DNA from: an uncultured Oscillatoriales cyanobacterium | GTDB lineage: Bacteria > Cyanobacteriota > Cyanobacteriia > Cyanobacteriales > Microcoleaceae | NCBI GenBank assembly: GCA_903893625.1 | Contig: CAITND010000264.1 | Location: 1 to 38,500, forward strand | DNA length: 38,500 nucleotides | Direction: 5' to 3' | Shown: positions 1 to 8,282 of the stretch, one piece after another | Layout of the letters: each line of letters starts with the position of its first letter | How positions within the stretch are numbered: the first letter of the stretch is position 1 | Notes under the pieces: generated by a model | Databases searched by the model: none | Seen by the model: the letters and a program-made list of their open reading frames with translations, nothing else | Told to the model about the DNA's origin: nothing | Program-made: the position numbers and the translations under genes

Positions 1-633
1 GCCTCGGTTGATGTAGGCAATATCAGAATTAGGATTAAGTTGAATCGCTTGGTTGTAATCTGATATGGCTTTTTCATAGTTTTTTAAGTTATAGTAGGCA
101 TTGCCTCGACCACTGTAGGCAATGCCTCGGTTGATGTAGGCAGTAGCATAATTAGGATTAAGTTGAATGGCTTGGTTGTAATCTGATATGGCTTTTTCAT
201 AGTTTTTTAAGTTATAGTAAGCCAAGCCTCGGTTGATGTAGGCAATATCAGAATTAGGATTAAGTTGAATGGCTTGGTTGTAATCTGATATGGCTTTTTC
301 ATGGTTTTTTAAGTTATAGTAAGCCAAGCCTCGGTTGATGTAGGCAGTAGCATCATTAGGATTAAGTTGAATGGCTTGGCTGTAATCCGATATGGCTTTT
401 TCATGGTTTTTTAAGTTTCTGTAGGCAATGCCTTGGTTGTTGTAGGCAGTAGCATCATTAGGATTAAGTTGAATGGCTTGGTTGAAATCCAATATGGCTT
501 TTTCATAGTCTTTTAACTCAGAGTAGGCATTGCCTTGGTTGTTGTAGTCTTCAGAATTATCAGGATGGAATTGATTAATTAGCTCACTCCCGTTCAAATC
601 TTCCTTTTGTTCCTTTTTTTCCCCACACATTGT
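1..633 (-). repeat. 102-bp tandem coding repeats encoding TPR units
   Basis: Near-identical units of exactly 102 nt begin at 1, 124, 226, 328 and 430, with a more diverged unit at 532. Each encodes one 34-residue TPR. Between the first and second units sits a 21-nt extra piece (103-123), a modified partial copy of the unit's own first 21 nt. It adds seven residues and keeps the frame. The high DNA identity shows recent amplification. Confidence 0.92.
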
Positions 634-1698
634 CTGCCAATATATTGGCACTTCTGTTAAATTTTGACAAATCACAGGCAACCAACTCGCACAGGGAAAA
701 TGACCTTCCCAACCTTGCAATCTTTCCCGTGCTTCCTTAACTGCTAAATAAAACGACTGACCCCTGGAAAAAGAACCCAGAAAATACTTTAAAAATTCCT
801 GTGCTACTTTGTCAGGAACAGGTTCTCGCATGACAATCATTTGAGGTAGATTCAAACGCGCTAAATCTTGAGCCAAACCTAAACCATCACAGGAGTTAAA
901 AATAGCCAGTTGTAAGCCTTTTTCAATAGCTTTTTTTAACGCATATCTTAAGTCAGGAATCGTTAAACTCTCAGTCTTATTAATATATAGAATTCCTGTC
1001 TCTCCTTCCGTGCGGCTATGTCCGGCAAAAAAGAGAATATCCCAAGACTGTTCCCAGAGTTGATCGTTGAGTTCTTGGCGGTTAGGTTTAACTAAAAACT
1101 TAACTTTAGCACCTGGAATAGAATCTAAAAATTTTCGATCTGCTTCAACATTAATCCCGTCATCATCGCCCAAAATTGCCAAAATATTAACGTGATTATT
1201 AGCAACTTTGGCTGATGTCACTTGTTTAAATTTGGGCGCACTGACACTAATTTCTGCTTGAGGGTAACGTTCTAATATATCCCAAAGATGCCAGGGAAGT
1301 TTGCGGAGATCCATATTTGAAGTTTGGATAATTAACCTGACTTCATCATCATCTTTTAAATGGGCAATTAATTCTTCTCTAACATGACTAAATTGTGGCG
1401 ATTTTAACCATTGATTAAAATGTTTGCTTAAATTATCAGCTTTTTGATTAACATCATCAATTGAGAAGTTATTGATTTGTCCTGCTTTTGCCTTTAATAC
1501 TCTAACTTTTATCCCAAGAAAACTATAATAAGTGACTTTCCAACTGTTGTAAGATTCAATCAGTTCTAGGTCTGGCGGTAAAGATCCGGTTTCCTGAATA
1601 GTCGCAGGTTTCCCCTCATTCCCTAATTGTAACGTTACCGAAAAACCTCTGTTATCGAAGTCTCCCTCGGCAAAAGTCAGCACTCCTAACTTCCCCAT
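1..1698 (-). CDS. CHAT-domain protease with C-terminal TPR repeats (3' end outside window)
   Basis: The frame is open from ATG at 1698 to the window edge, giving at least 566 residues without the natural end. A strong Shine-Dalgarno (AGGAG) lies just before the ATG. Residues about 150-340 form a CHAT (caspase HetF associated with TPRs) domain: the catalytic His is H227 in FFAGHS and the Cys is C270 in FNSCDGLG, so the cysteine-protease dyad is intact. From about residue 380 to the edge come TPR units with the consensus AY-N-G-AY-NL-N-EKAI-DY-QAIQLNPN. CHAT-TPR proteins are regulated proteases, and in other bacteria some act in defence or cell-death systems (family knowledge). The substrate here is unknown. 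The next gene upstream (Uma2) shares a similar promoter-proximal sequence but there is no evidence of an operon. The CHAT call is firm; the biological role is inference. Confidence 0.9.
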   Translation of the reverse strand, partial: MGKLGVLTFAEGDFDNRGFSVTLQLGNEGKPATIQETGSLPPDLELIESYNSWKVTYYSFLGIKVRVLKAKAGQINNFSIDDVNQKADNLSKHFNQWLKSPQFSHVREELIAHLKDDDEVRLIIQTSNMDLRKLPWHLWDILERYPQAEISVSAPKFKQVTSAKVANNHVNILAILGDDDGINVEADRKFLDSIPGAKVKFLVKPNRQELNDQLWEQSWDILFFAGHSRTEGETGILYINKTESLTIPDLRYALKKAIEKGLQLAIFNSCDGLGLAQDLARLNLPQMIVMREPVPDKVAQEFLKYFLGSFSRGQSFYLAVKEARERLQGWEGHFPCASWLPVICQNLTEVPIYWQTMCGEKKEQKEDLNGSELINQFHPDNSEDYNNQGNAYSELKDYEKAILDFNQAIQLNPNDATAYNNQGIAYRNLKNHEKAISDYSQAIQLNPNDATAYINRGLAYYNLKNHEKAISDYNQAIQLNPNSDIAYINRGLAYYNLKNYEKAISDYNQAIQLNPNYATAYINRGIAYSGRGNAYYNLKNYEKAISDYNQAIQLNPNSDIAYINRG

Positions 1699-1737
1699 TC
1701 CTTTCTCCTAGTTAGATTAGATCACAAAATCTTTCCT

Positions 1738-1781
1738 AATATTAGCATTTTCTAATCCTATTTAAACACTAAACTATTCCC
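1738..1781 (-). promoter_or_regulatory. Upstream element, copy A (CHAT gene)
   Basis: A 44-nt stretch ending 40 nt before the CHAT gene start matches 2527-2570 at about 36 of 44 positions. On the minus strand both carry the core AAATAGGATTAG followed by a TAATATT box that could act as a -10. Both lie at almost the same distance from their start codons, so a duplicated promoter is the simplest reading. This is inferred from sequence only. Confidence 0.4.
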
Positions 1782-1920
1782 ATCATCTATTTTAAACTCC
1801 ATTTGTTACAAAACTTAAGCAAGCTCAAATATCCTATTGACTCAGAGCCGGAAAATCATTAAGAATCTCTTAATCAGTCAGGGTCAATGGTAGGTAATAG
1901 AAAATATCCGCTTTTCTCAA

Positions 1921-2490
1921 TTATACTATTTTTCCTAAAACTTGATCAACGCTAATACTAAAATCAGGAAAAAATTGTATAGATAAAAATTCCCCCCGCC
2001 TTAACTTCTGCATATTTTGATAACGATTAGAAATCGGTTCTCGATATACTTCTACACATTGCTGATTGATATCTACTAACCAAACTTCCGTAATACCTCC
2101 TTGAGCATAAACAGGAATTTTGACTTCTCGATCATAATTAGCCGTTGTATCGGCGACTTCTACTAACAATAAAACATCTTGAGGTTGAGGAAGTTTTGAC
2201 TCATAGAAATCTGAACGAGGTAATAGAAGTGCGATGTCGGGTTGGGGTTCAGAATTATTATTCAACTCAATAGGATTTTGAGGCGAAAGAATAATATCTT
2301 CTCCTAACAGTTGAGTGAATAGTCTCACCAAGCGATTAACAGTAGCAGCGTGTCGTTTACCTATTGGGGACATTTTAATAATTTCTCCTTGGATTAATTC
2401 GATTTGATCGTCAGGAGAAAAAACACCTGCTTCAACCATTTTGTGATATTCTTTGACTGTGAATAATCGTCTGAGTAACGGTACAGACAT
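1921..2490 (-). CDS. Uma2 family (DUF820) putative endonuclease
   Basis: A 189-residue protein of the Uma2 family, a PD-(D/E)XK nuclease-fold group greatly expanded in cyanobacteria. Counting from the ATG, the fold is marked by the PD pair (about 84-85, in QPDIALL), the acidic residue of LLVEVADTT (about E111) and the Lys in DREVKIP (about K124), followed by the typical YA-GGI-EVWLVD segment. I chose ATG at 2490: the AGGAGG ribosome site is 5 nt from it, whereas the GTG one codon earlier would be too close. The family is widespread but its natural substrate is not established. It stands alone between the CHAT gene and the GUN4-like gene, all on minus. A copy of the 44-nt upstream element precedes it. 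Confidence 0.88.
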   Translation of the reverse strand: MSVPLLRRLFTVKEYHKMVEAGVFSPDDQIELIQGEIIKMSPIGKRHAATVNRLVRLFTQLLGEDIILSPQNPIELNNNSEPQPDIALLLPRSDFYESKLPQPQDVLLLVEVADTTANYDREVKIPVYAQGGITEVWLVDINQQCVEVYREPISNRYQNMQKLRRGEFLSIQFFPDFSISVDQVLGKIV

Positions 2491-2526
2491 CACAACCTCC
2501 TGCGTTCAGATAACGAAATATTCCAC

Positions 2527-2570
2527 AATATTAACATCTCCTAATCCTATTTTAACCGTAAACCGTTCCC
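2527..2570 (-). promoter_or_regulatory. Upstream element, copy B (Uma2 gene)
   Basis: This is the second copy of the 44-nt element described at 1738-1781, ending 37 nt before the Uma2 ATG. It shares the minus-strand AAATAGGATTAG core and TAATATT box. The promoter role is inferred. Confidence 0.4.
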
Positions 2571-2606
2571 TAGTTTCTCCTCTCAACCATAATTGTATCC
2601 AATTGT

Positions 2607-3062
2607 CTACTTTTCGGGACTGTGTTGCTTAACAGTGGAATTTTTGATATCTTCAATTCTACAAATATCCAATCGAGAAATAATCGCAGAACTTAAGTTT
2701 TGTTGATCATTCTGCCAACTCATAATTTTATTTCTAAAATGAATAGTTCCCTGGGTATAAGGATGCCAAATTTTTTCTATTTTCCTTAAATCTTGACAGG
2801 GAAGTTTAGCAATATCCCGTTTTTTTAACTCAATTGGATCAGAATATTTCGGATTTTTTCCCAAAACTAACAGCATGATTCTATAGGTTTGTAGTTCAGC
2901 TTTAGTGAATTGTTTTGCTGATAATAAATTACCTAATCGTTGATAATCCGGTTTAACTTCCATTTTTTCCGATACCGTAGCTGTCCTTGCCATCCCAATC
3001 ACCAAAGATGTAATTGATGCAATCACGCCTAATACAACAATAATTTTTTCTCGATGACCCAT
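2607..3062 (-). CDS. Membrane-anchored GUN4-like domain protein
   Basis: A 151-residue protein with one N-terminal membrane segment (about 7-25) followed by a region resembling the GUN4 core: DYQRLGNLLSAKQF (39-52), a helix ending in YRIML (60-64), and DIAKLPCQDLRKIEKIW (83-99) leading to YTQG. GUN4 proteins bind porphyrins and stimulate Mg-chelatase, but cyanobacteria also carry many GUN4 domains outside chlorophyll synthesis. This one stops early: the usual distal part of the core, including the GHLP-type stretch, is not visible. It may therefore be a shortened or diverged version. The ribosome site before ATG 3062 is weak. The domain call is moderate and the function is unknown. Confidence 0.6.
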   Translation of the reverse strand: MGHREKIIVVLGVIASITSLVIGMARTATVSEKMEVKPDYQRLGNLLSAKQFTKAELQTYRIMLLVLGKNPKYSDPIELKKRDIAKLPCQDLRKIEKIWHPYTQGTIHFRNKIMSWQNDQQNLSSAIISRLDICRIEDIKNSTVKQHSPEK

Positions 3063-3087
3063 TTTTCATTCAAATTAGTTCGTTGTT

Positions 3088-3172
3088 GGGCTTTAGCCCT
3101 AATTCCCAAAGATTATAGACCCTTAATCCCTTCCTGACAAATATTAAACTTGGGATGGGTCAAACCCACCCA
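3088..3172. repeat. Spacer with two inverted repeats after shc
   Basis: A small palindrome GGGCTTTAGCCC sits at 3088-3099. A stem pairs 3151-3160 with 3164-3172 around a CAA loop, imperfectly. On the minus strand the second stem lies just after the shc stop and is followed by a T-rich stretch, so it may end shc transcription. The terminator role is tentative. Confidence 0.4.
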
Positions 3173-3180
3173 AACTTAGG

Positions 3181-5172
3181 TTAAAGTTGTTGTAATTTTT
3201 GATAACGACCTAATGCCAACAAGGGGAAATAATGTTGATAATAATGATATTTGATGTAAAAATGCCCCGGAAATCCAGTTCCCGTAAATTCTGACTCATC
3301 CCAGCGACCATCGGAAAGTTGTGTTGAAATTAAATAGTTAATTCCTGCTGTAATTGCCTCCATTTCATAACATCCCGTTGCCATTAAACCAATTAACGCC
3401 CAAGCAGTTTGAGAGGCGGTACTAACCCCCTTTCCTTTCAATTGTGGGTCATTATAACTATGGCAAGTTTCCCCCCAACCTCCATCAATATTTTGACAAC
3501 TAACTAACCAATTTGCCCCTCGTTTCATCAAGGGTTGAAGACAACCATGACCCCAATTTTTATAAATAGGATTAATCACCGCTAAAGCTGATAATACCCC
3601 ACTGGTTCCATAAATATAATTAACGCCCCAACGTCCGAACCAACTACCATCGGTTTCTTGTTCCTGTTTTAAATAGGAAATCGCCCGTTCAATTGATGGT
3701 TTCAACGATTGAATTTTAAATTGAAATTCCGCAGAATTAGGGTCTAATTCTCCTAACATTTCAATCACTCTAGCGGTAACATCCGCCGTATTTGGATCAA
3801 TCATGGCTTTTAAATCCCCATAGGGAACCGCATTAATCCAATCTTGATCATTATCAATATCAAAAGCTGCCCAACCTCCAGCTTTACATTGCATTGAGAT
3901 CATCCAATCAATCCCTCTAATTATCGTTGCTGTTTTCAAGGATTCATCAGCAATTCTAGCTTGATTTAATGCCATAACTACAACGGCAGAATCATCTAAA
4001 TCAGGATAAAATTTATTCATAAATTCAAACGCCCATCCCCCAGGTTTTCCCTGTTTATTTTTAATATTCCAATCTCCATAATCTAAAATTTGTTGACGGA
4101 TTAACCATTCTGAACTTTTTACAACAGCATTATGATTAGGGGTAATTCCTGACTCAATTAAAGCTCGAATTACCCAAGCTGTATCCCAAACAGGAGACAC
4201 ACAGGCTTGCATTCGATAACTTTCTTCTGTTTCTATCGCAAAATTATCTATGGCTTCTAAACCCCGTTGAATAATGGGATCAGACACCGAATAATTTAAG
4301 CATTTTAACGCTAATAAAGAATTTAACATTGCTGGAATTATTCCAGCCCAATCTCCGGTCATTTCTTGCCGTTCTAAAATCCATTTTTCTGCCGCTTTTA
4401 ACCCCTGTTCTCTGAAAGGAACAATATTAAAGAGTTCGGCAAATTTGAAAATCTGATCTAACCCGATAAATATATCTGTCCAATCATTATTTTTAGACAA
4501 TTCAAAGATAGCATTTTCTCGTCCTTCTACATACAATTCATCTAAATTTAGACTAGAATTAAACCGAAAAATAGGTTTTTTATCAAAAACAATTAATAGA
4601 GGTACGGTACTACTTCTTGCCCAACTCGACATTTCATAAATAGTAAAAGGTGAACCTTCGGGTAACAACATAATCCCAGGAGGAATTGAGGGAATCCCGC
4701 GCCAGTCATAACATCCAATTAAGGCTAAATGTAGCTTAGTAAAAATCCGAGTTGTGGTAATTCCACCCCGTTGTAAAATGAATTGTTTGGCTTTAATTAA
4801 GACGGAATCTGTTTCTGATACCCCCAATATTTTTAACGCCATATATGCTTCAACTGTGGTGCTAAGTTCTCCTCCATCCCCATAGAATAATTCCCAACCG
4901 CCATGATCTCGTTGTTGGGAACGTAAATAGGTTTCGGCTTTAGATAAAGGGCGAGTTTTATCGGTTCCCCAAATCTTGTGTAATAAGATAATTTCTGATA
5001 TAATTGTTACATTAGATTCTAATTCCGCCCACCAATAACCTTCGGGATATTGTTGAGATAAAAGGAAGTTTTGGCTGGCTGCGATCGCATCTTTTAATTT
5101 GGTTACAGAGATTTGATTTTCCATTTCCATTGTTATCTGTTTAACTCCTGTTATTGTTTCTGATGATATCAT
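3181..5172 (-). CDS. shc: Squalene-hopene cyclase
   Basis: A 663-residue class II triterpene cyclase, normal length for the family. It cyclises squalene to hopene/hopanol at the membrane. The catalytic acid motif DLDD is at 391-394 after KFYP. Several QW-type repeats are visible (for example the segments ending DGGWGE, DGSWFGRWG and AGGWAAFD). The start is uncertain: ATG at 5172 has no Shine-Dalgarno, while internal ATGs at 5130 and 5124 follow a GGAG at long spacing and give an N-terminus closer to the usual length before the first conserved helix. It is divergent from DUF2442-hpnB, and the shared region suggests coordinated hopanoid production. Confidence 0.95.
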   Translation of the reverse strand: MISSETITGVKQITMEMENQISVTKLKDAIAASQNFLLSQQYPEGYWWAELESNVTIISEIILLHKIWGTDKTRPLSKAETYLRSQQRDHGGWELFYGDGGELSTTVEAYMALKILGVSETDSVLIKAKQFILQRGGITTTRIFTKLHLALIGCYDWRGIPSIPPGIMLLPEGSPFTIYEMSSWARSSTVPLLIVFDKKPIFRFNSSLNLDELYVEGRENAIFELSKNNDWTDIFIGLDQIFKFAELFNIVPFREQGLKAAEKWILERQEMTGDWAGIIPAMLNSLLALKCLNYSVSDPIIQRGLEAIDNFAIETEESYRMQACVSPVWDTAWVIRALIESGITPNHNAVVKSSEWLIRQQILDYGDWNIKNKQGKPGGWAFEFMNKFYPDLDDSAVVVMALNQARIADESLKTATIIRGIDWMISMQCKAGGWAAFDIDNDQDWINAVPYGDLKAMIDPNTADVTARVIEMLGELDPNSAEFQFKIQSLKPSIERAISYLKQEQETDGSWFGRWGVNYIYGTSGVLSALAVINPIYKNWGHGCLQPLMKRGANWLVSCQNIDGGWGETCHSYNDPQLKGKGVSTASQTAWALIGLMATGCYEMEAITAGINYLISTQLSDGRWDESEFTGTGFPGHFYIKYHYYQHYFPLLALGRYQKLQQL

Positions 5173-5210
5173 TTTTTTAATTAGTTATAGATATTCTATC
5201 ATATTTTTTA

Positions 5211-5239
5211 TTGAATTAATCAAAAATTTATTATATAAT
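5211..5239 (+). promoter_or_regulatory. Sigma70-type promoter for DUF2442-hpnB
   Basis: TTGAAT (5211-5216) and TATAAT (5234-5239) are separated by exactly 17 nt. The predicted start of transcription is near 5246, about 13 nt before the ATG at 5259, with TTGGAG as ribosome site. This is seen directly in sequence but has no experimental support. Confidence 0.65.
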
Positions 5240-5258
5240 TGAATCATTGGAGTAAATC

Positions 5259-5534
5259 ATGCTTAAAGATATTGTTGAAGTTCATCCCTTAACAAATTAC
5301 CAGCTAAGACTTCGTTTTGAAGATGGAGTAGAAGGGGTAATTGATGTGTCTAAACTCGTTCAGTTTACAGGGGTATTTGAACCTCTAAAAAATCCTGATT
5401 ACTTTAATCAAGTTAAACTTTCTAGCGAGTGGGGAACTGTTTATTGGGATAGCGGTGCTGACTTAGACCCTGATGTATTGTATTCCCATCTATCCCAGCA
5501 ACCAATAAAGTTAAAACCAGCGAGCATTTATTGA
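5259..5534 (+). CDS. DUF2442 domain protein
   Basis: A 91-residue protein with the DUF2442 pattern: an N-terminal strand VHPLTNYQLRLRFEDG, then EGVIDVSKL, a phenylalanine-rich middle and WDSGADLDPD near the end. DUF2442 proteins are small, of unknown biochemical role, and elsewhere are often near toxin-antitoxin-like genes (family knowledge). Here it is the first gene behind a clear promoter and only 7 nt precede the hpnB-like gene, so the two are almost surely co-transcribed. GGAG lies 6 nt before the ATG. No toxin partner is visible nearby. Confidence 0.85.
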   Translation: MLKDIVEVHPLTNYQLRLRFEDGVEGVIDVSKLVQFTGVFEPLKNPDYFNQVKLSSEWGTVYWDSGADLDPDVLYSHLSQQPIKLKPASIY

Positions 5535-5541
5535 TTTTAAT

Positions 5542-6792
5542 ATGGAAAATTTAATTTTAATTCTAACGCTATTATCTTTAGTAATATGGCTAATATTATT
5601 ACTATTTAGAGGACAATTTTGGCAAGGAGATCAACGGCTTTTTGAGGTTAAAGAACCTTTATTAAATTATCCTTCCGTTGCTGTAATTGTACCAGCAAGA
5701 AATGAAGCAGAGTTAATTTCTACCAGTTTGCGATCGCTTCTTAATCAAAATTATCCTGGTTCATTTTCTATTATTTTAGTTGATGATCAAAGTAGTGATA
5801 ATACAGCAAATATTGCCCAAGAAACTGCTAAATTATTAAATCAAACAGACAGGTTAAATATTATTACCTCTCAACCCTTACCTGCGGGATGGACGGGGAA
5901 AATTTGGGCGATGGAACAGGGAGTTAAATATACTCAACAATTAATAAACCCTCCTGATTATATCTTATTTACGGATGCTGATATTGAACATTCTCCTAAT
6001 AATTTAAAGCAATTAGTTGAAAAAGCCGAAACCGAAAACTTACAATTAGTTTCCTTAATGGTGTTATTACGTTGTCAGAGTTTTTGGGAAAAATTATTAA
6101 TTCCCGCTTTTGTATTTTTCTTTCAAAAATTATATCCCTTTCGTTGGGTAAATCATCCCCAAACTCAACTGGCGGCGGCGGCGGGAGGATGTATTTTAAT
6201 TCGTCAGGAAGCATTAACTAGAATTGGTGGTTTAGCAATATTAAAACACGCATTAATTGATGATTGTTCTTTAGCGCAAGCGGTGAAGTTAACCCCCAAA
6301 AACCCCCTTCAAAATGAGGAAATTTCTGCTATAAATCAGGGATTTTCTATGGAGAGTTTTATCTTTCCTTTTAGCTCTAAATCCTATTATCCTATTTGGT
6401 TAGGGTTAACAGAAACAACCCAGAGTTTAAGACCCTATCCAAATTTATCCAGTATTTGGGATATGGTGGCGAGAACAGCATTTAGCCAACTGAATTTTTC
6501 TACTATTTTATTAGGGTTAACCCTAATAGGGATGGTTTTGATTTATTTAATGTCTCCTTTGAGTTTAATTTGGGGAATTTTTTATGGAAATAATTTAGTT
6601 ATCCTTTTAGCTTTATTAACTGGGTTATTGATGGAAATTGCCTATTATCCCACATTAAAACTATATAAACTTTCTCCTATTTGGGGATTAACTTTACCCT
6701 TGATTGGATTTTTATATGCGTTGATGACTTTAGATTCAGCCTTGAGATATTGGCGAGGAAAAGGAGGAAGTTGGAAAGGAAGAACTTATTAA
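5542..6792 (+). CDS. hpnB: Hopene-associated glycosyltransferase, HpnB-like (GT2)
   Basis: A 416-residue family 2 glycosyltransferase with one N-terminal membrane segment (about 3-22) and a hydrophobic C-terminal third (about 320-400) forming several membrane segments. Catalytic-domain signatures are PARNEAE (about 51-57), LVDDQSSDNT, the metal-binding FTDADIEHS and LIDDCSLA. This architecture matches HpnB, a glycosyltransferase named for its association with hopanoid clusters; its exact acceptor is not established. The neighbouring divergent shc strongly supports this call. There is no good ribosome site, and with only a 7-nt gap from DUF2442, translational coupling is likely. Confidence 0.85.
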   Translation: MENLILILTLLSLVIWLILLLFRGQFWQGDQRLFEVKEPLLNYPSVAVIVPARNEAELISTSLRSLLNQNYPGSFSIILVDDQSSDNTANIAQETAKLLNQTDRLNIITSQPLPAGWTGKIWAMEQGVKYTQQLINPPDYILFTDADIEHSPNNLKQLVEKAETENLQLVSLMVLLRCQSFWEKLLIPAFVFFFQKLYPFRWVNHPQTQLAAAAGGCILIRQEALTRIGGLAILKHALIDDCSLAQAVKLTPKNPLQNEEISAINQGFSMESFIFPFSSKSYYPIWLGLTETTQSLRPYPNLSSIWDMVARTAFSQLNFSTILLGLTLIGMVLIYLMSPLSLIWGIFYGNNLVILLALLTGLLMEIAYYPTLKLYKLSPIWGLTLPLIGFLYALMTLDSALRYWRGKGGSWKGRTY

Positions 6793-6824
6793 GAAACCGG
6801 GTTTCTTGAAGAAACCCGGTTTCT
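6792..6824. repeat. Inverted repeat between convergent genes (AGAAACCGGGTTTCT family)
   Basis: A perfect 15-bp inverted repeat (6792-6806 and 6810-6824) has a TGA loop, and each arm is itself nearly palindromic. It starts at the last base of the hpnB stop codon and ends 4 nt before the end of the permease gene. No U-run follows on either strand, so it is not a classical terminator, although it could form one very stable hairpin in both transcripts. A related copy lies at 37822-37856. Confidence 0.85.
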
Positions 6825-6827
6825 AGG

Positions 6828-7910
6828 TCAGGGTTTAGCTTCAAGAGAATCTTTACTTCCTTCTTTAGATTGCATTTCTTCAATATCTAATAAATTTACA
6901 ATCACGCCAGCAATGGGAACTGAGAGAAATACTCCTAAAATTCCAGCGATTCTTGCCCCAATCATTAAAGCAAAAAACAAAACTACAGGGTTAATATTAA
7001 CAGAACTTTGCATAATTTTAGGGCCGATAAAATTATCTTGAATTTGCTGTAAAATCACACTTACAACCACTACTTTTAACATCACAAACCAGCCACTTTG
7101 AATTAAAATAATTAAACTAATGCTTAAAATTCCCAAAGTTGCCCCAATTCCTGGGATGAAATCAAATAAGCTGACAATAATAGCTAAAGACAAAGAGAAA
7201 GGTATTCTCAAGATACTATAAACTATAAAACTAGATATTCCTAAGAAAAGCGAGAGTAAAAGTTGACCTCTAAAGAAGCCTAAAAAACTTCTTTGAACAG
7301 CTAAAGAGAACTGATTACGATGGTCATAAGGAATCATTTTTAATAGTAAAAACCATAGCCTTTCCCCATCAATCAGCATAAAAAAGGAAATCACAAAGAT
7401 AATTATAAATGAAATGAACGCATTTGGTAAAGAAGAAAAAGTACCGACAAGAATACTGGCTAGTGCAACTAAAGATTTATTAAATTCAGCTTCTAGGGGA
7501 GCGAGATTAACATTAATTTTCCGATGTGTTAAAAACTTTTGTAAGTCATCAAAAGGATTATCCGTTGAGTTTAAATTTTCAACAACAAGGGAAAGAAGCT
7601 GTTGAAACTGATTATAAAACATAGTTCCCAAGGCTAACCCGGTGGCAACAACTAGAAATAGACTTAGAAATATAACAATTCCTAACGCCAATCCTCGACC
7701 CAAATATCGCTCTAAATATCGCACAGGATAGTTGAGAAGAAATGCAAAAATAGCAGCTAATATAAAAGTAAAAAAGATACTTTCAAAATAGTTAAAAATC
7801 AGAATCAATGCCCATCCAGAGGCAAAAAATAATAAAAACCGCACTAAACCATTAGTGTTAATCCGGTTCCAAAAGGCGTTATCCTGAGAATTTGGGGGTA
7901 AATTATCCAT
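6828..7910 (-). CDS. AI-2E family transporter (PerM/UPF0118)
   Basis: A 360-residue integral membrane protein with the family layout: hydrophobic hairpins at about 25-75, a long soluble stretch (about 95-150), then a dense block of membrane segments to about 340. Family-like motifs include FLNYPVRYLERYL, IPFSLSLAIIVSLFDFIPGIGATLG and the FIGPKIM segment. Members export small molecules or act as Na+/H+ antiporters; the cyanobacterial substrate is unknown. The C-terminal tail is charged. It is convergent with hpnB, the two gene ends being separated by the inverted repeat. Confidence 0.9.
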   Translation of the reverse strand: MDNLPPNSQDNAFWNRINTNGLVRFLLFFASGWALILIFNYFESIFFTFILAAIFAFLLNYPVRYLERYLGRGLALGIVIFLSLFLVVATGLALGTMFYNQFQQLLSLVVENLNSTDNPFDDLQKFLTHRKINVNLAPLEAEFNKSLVALASILVGTFSSLPNAFISFIIIFVISFFMLIDGERLWFLLLKMIPYDHRNQFSLAVQRSFLGFFRGQLLLSLFLGISSFIVYSILRIPFSLSLAIIVSLFDFIPGIGATLGILSISLIILIQSGWFVMLKVVVVSVILQQIQDNFIGPKIMQSSVNINPVVLFFALMIGARIAGILGVFLSVPIAGVIVNLLDIEEMQSKEGSKDSLEAKP

Positions 7911-7995
7911 TGGGATGACTCAATTTTTGCCAACGTTGACATTTTAGCGGATCTGTAATGGATTAGGAATATAATTTTTTGATTGATTCGACATA

Positions 7996-8032
7996 TTTGA
8001 ATACTTTAGTCTCTGTAACTTTTGTATTCAAA
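7996..8032. promoter_or_regulatory. Inverted-repeat operator candidate upstream of XRE gene
   Basis: A perfect 9-bp inverted repeat, TTTGAATAC (7996-8004) and GTATTCAAA (8024-8032), is separated by 19 nt and ends 16 nt before the XRE start codon. Position and symmetry fit autoregulation by the small HTH protein. Inferred. Confidence 0.5.
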
Positions 8033-8048
8033 GTTTTACTATTGTTTT

Positions 8049-8282
8049 ATGAGTAAATTAGACAAAATTTTAGGGTTAGAGATCCAACGCCGTCGTACAG
8101 ACAAGGGTTGGTCTCAAGAATACCTGGCAGAAATGACAGGTCTACATAGGACTTATATCAGTCAGTTAGAACGAGGGCTAAAAAGCCCATCCATTAGAGT
8201 TTTGAGCCATATTACTAAGGCTCTAAATATAACAATGAGTGAATTTTTGTTGTCTGTAGAGGAGTCTCTTCGTGCTGAATGA
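8049..8282 (+). CDS. Small XRE-family HTH regulator (controller-protein-like)
   Basis: A 77-residue protein that is almost entirely one HTH_3 domain: GWSQEYLAEMTGLHRTYIS is the helix-turn-helix, followed by QLERGLKSPS and a dimer-type C-terminus. I start at ATG 8049 because the frame's upstream TTG (8022) would place the palindrome inside the gene. There is no strong ribosome site, so translation may be leaderless or weak. The size and the coding overlap with the next gene resemble controller (C) proteins of restriction-modification systems, which bind palindromes in front of their own genes. This comparison is inference. Confidence 0.8.
   Translation: MSKLDKILGLEIQRRRTDKGWSQEYLAEMTGLHRTYISQLERGLKSPSIRVLSHITKALNITMSEFLLSVEESLRAE

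Noticed and set aside
1-633. Regular 102-bp direct repeats considered as a CRISPR or satellite array
   Set aside because: No unique spacers; the repeats are in frame and encode TPR units of an open CHAT protein.
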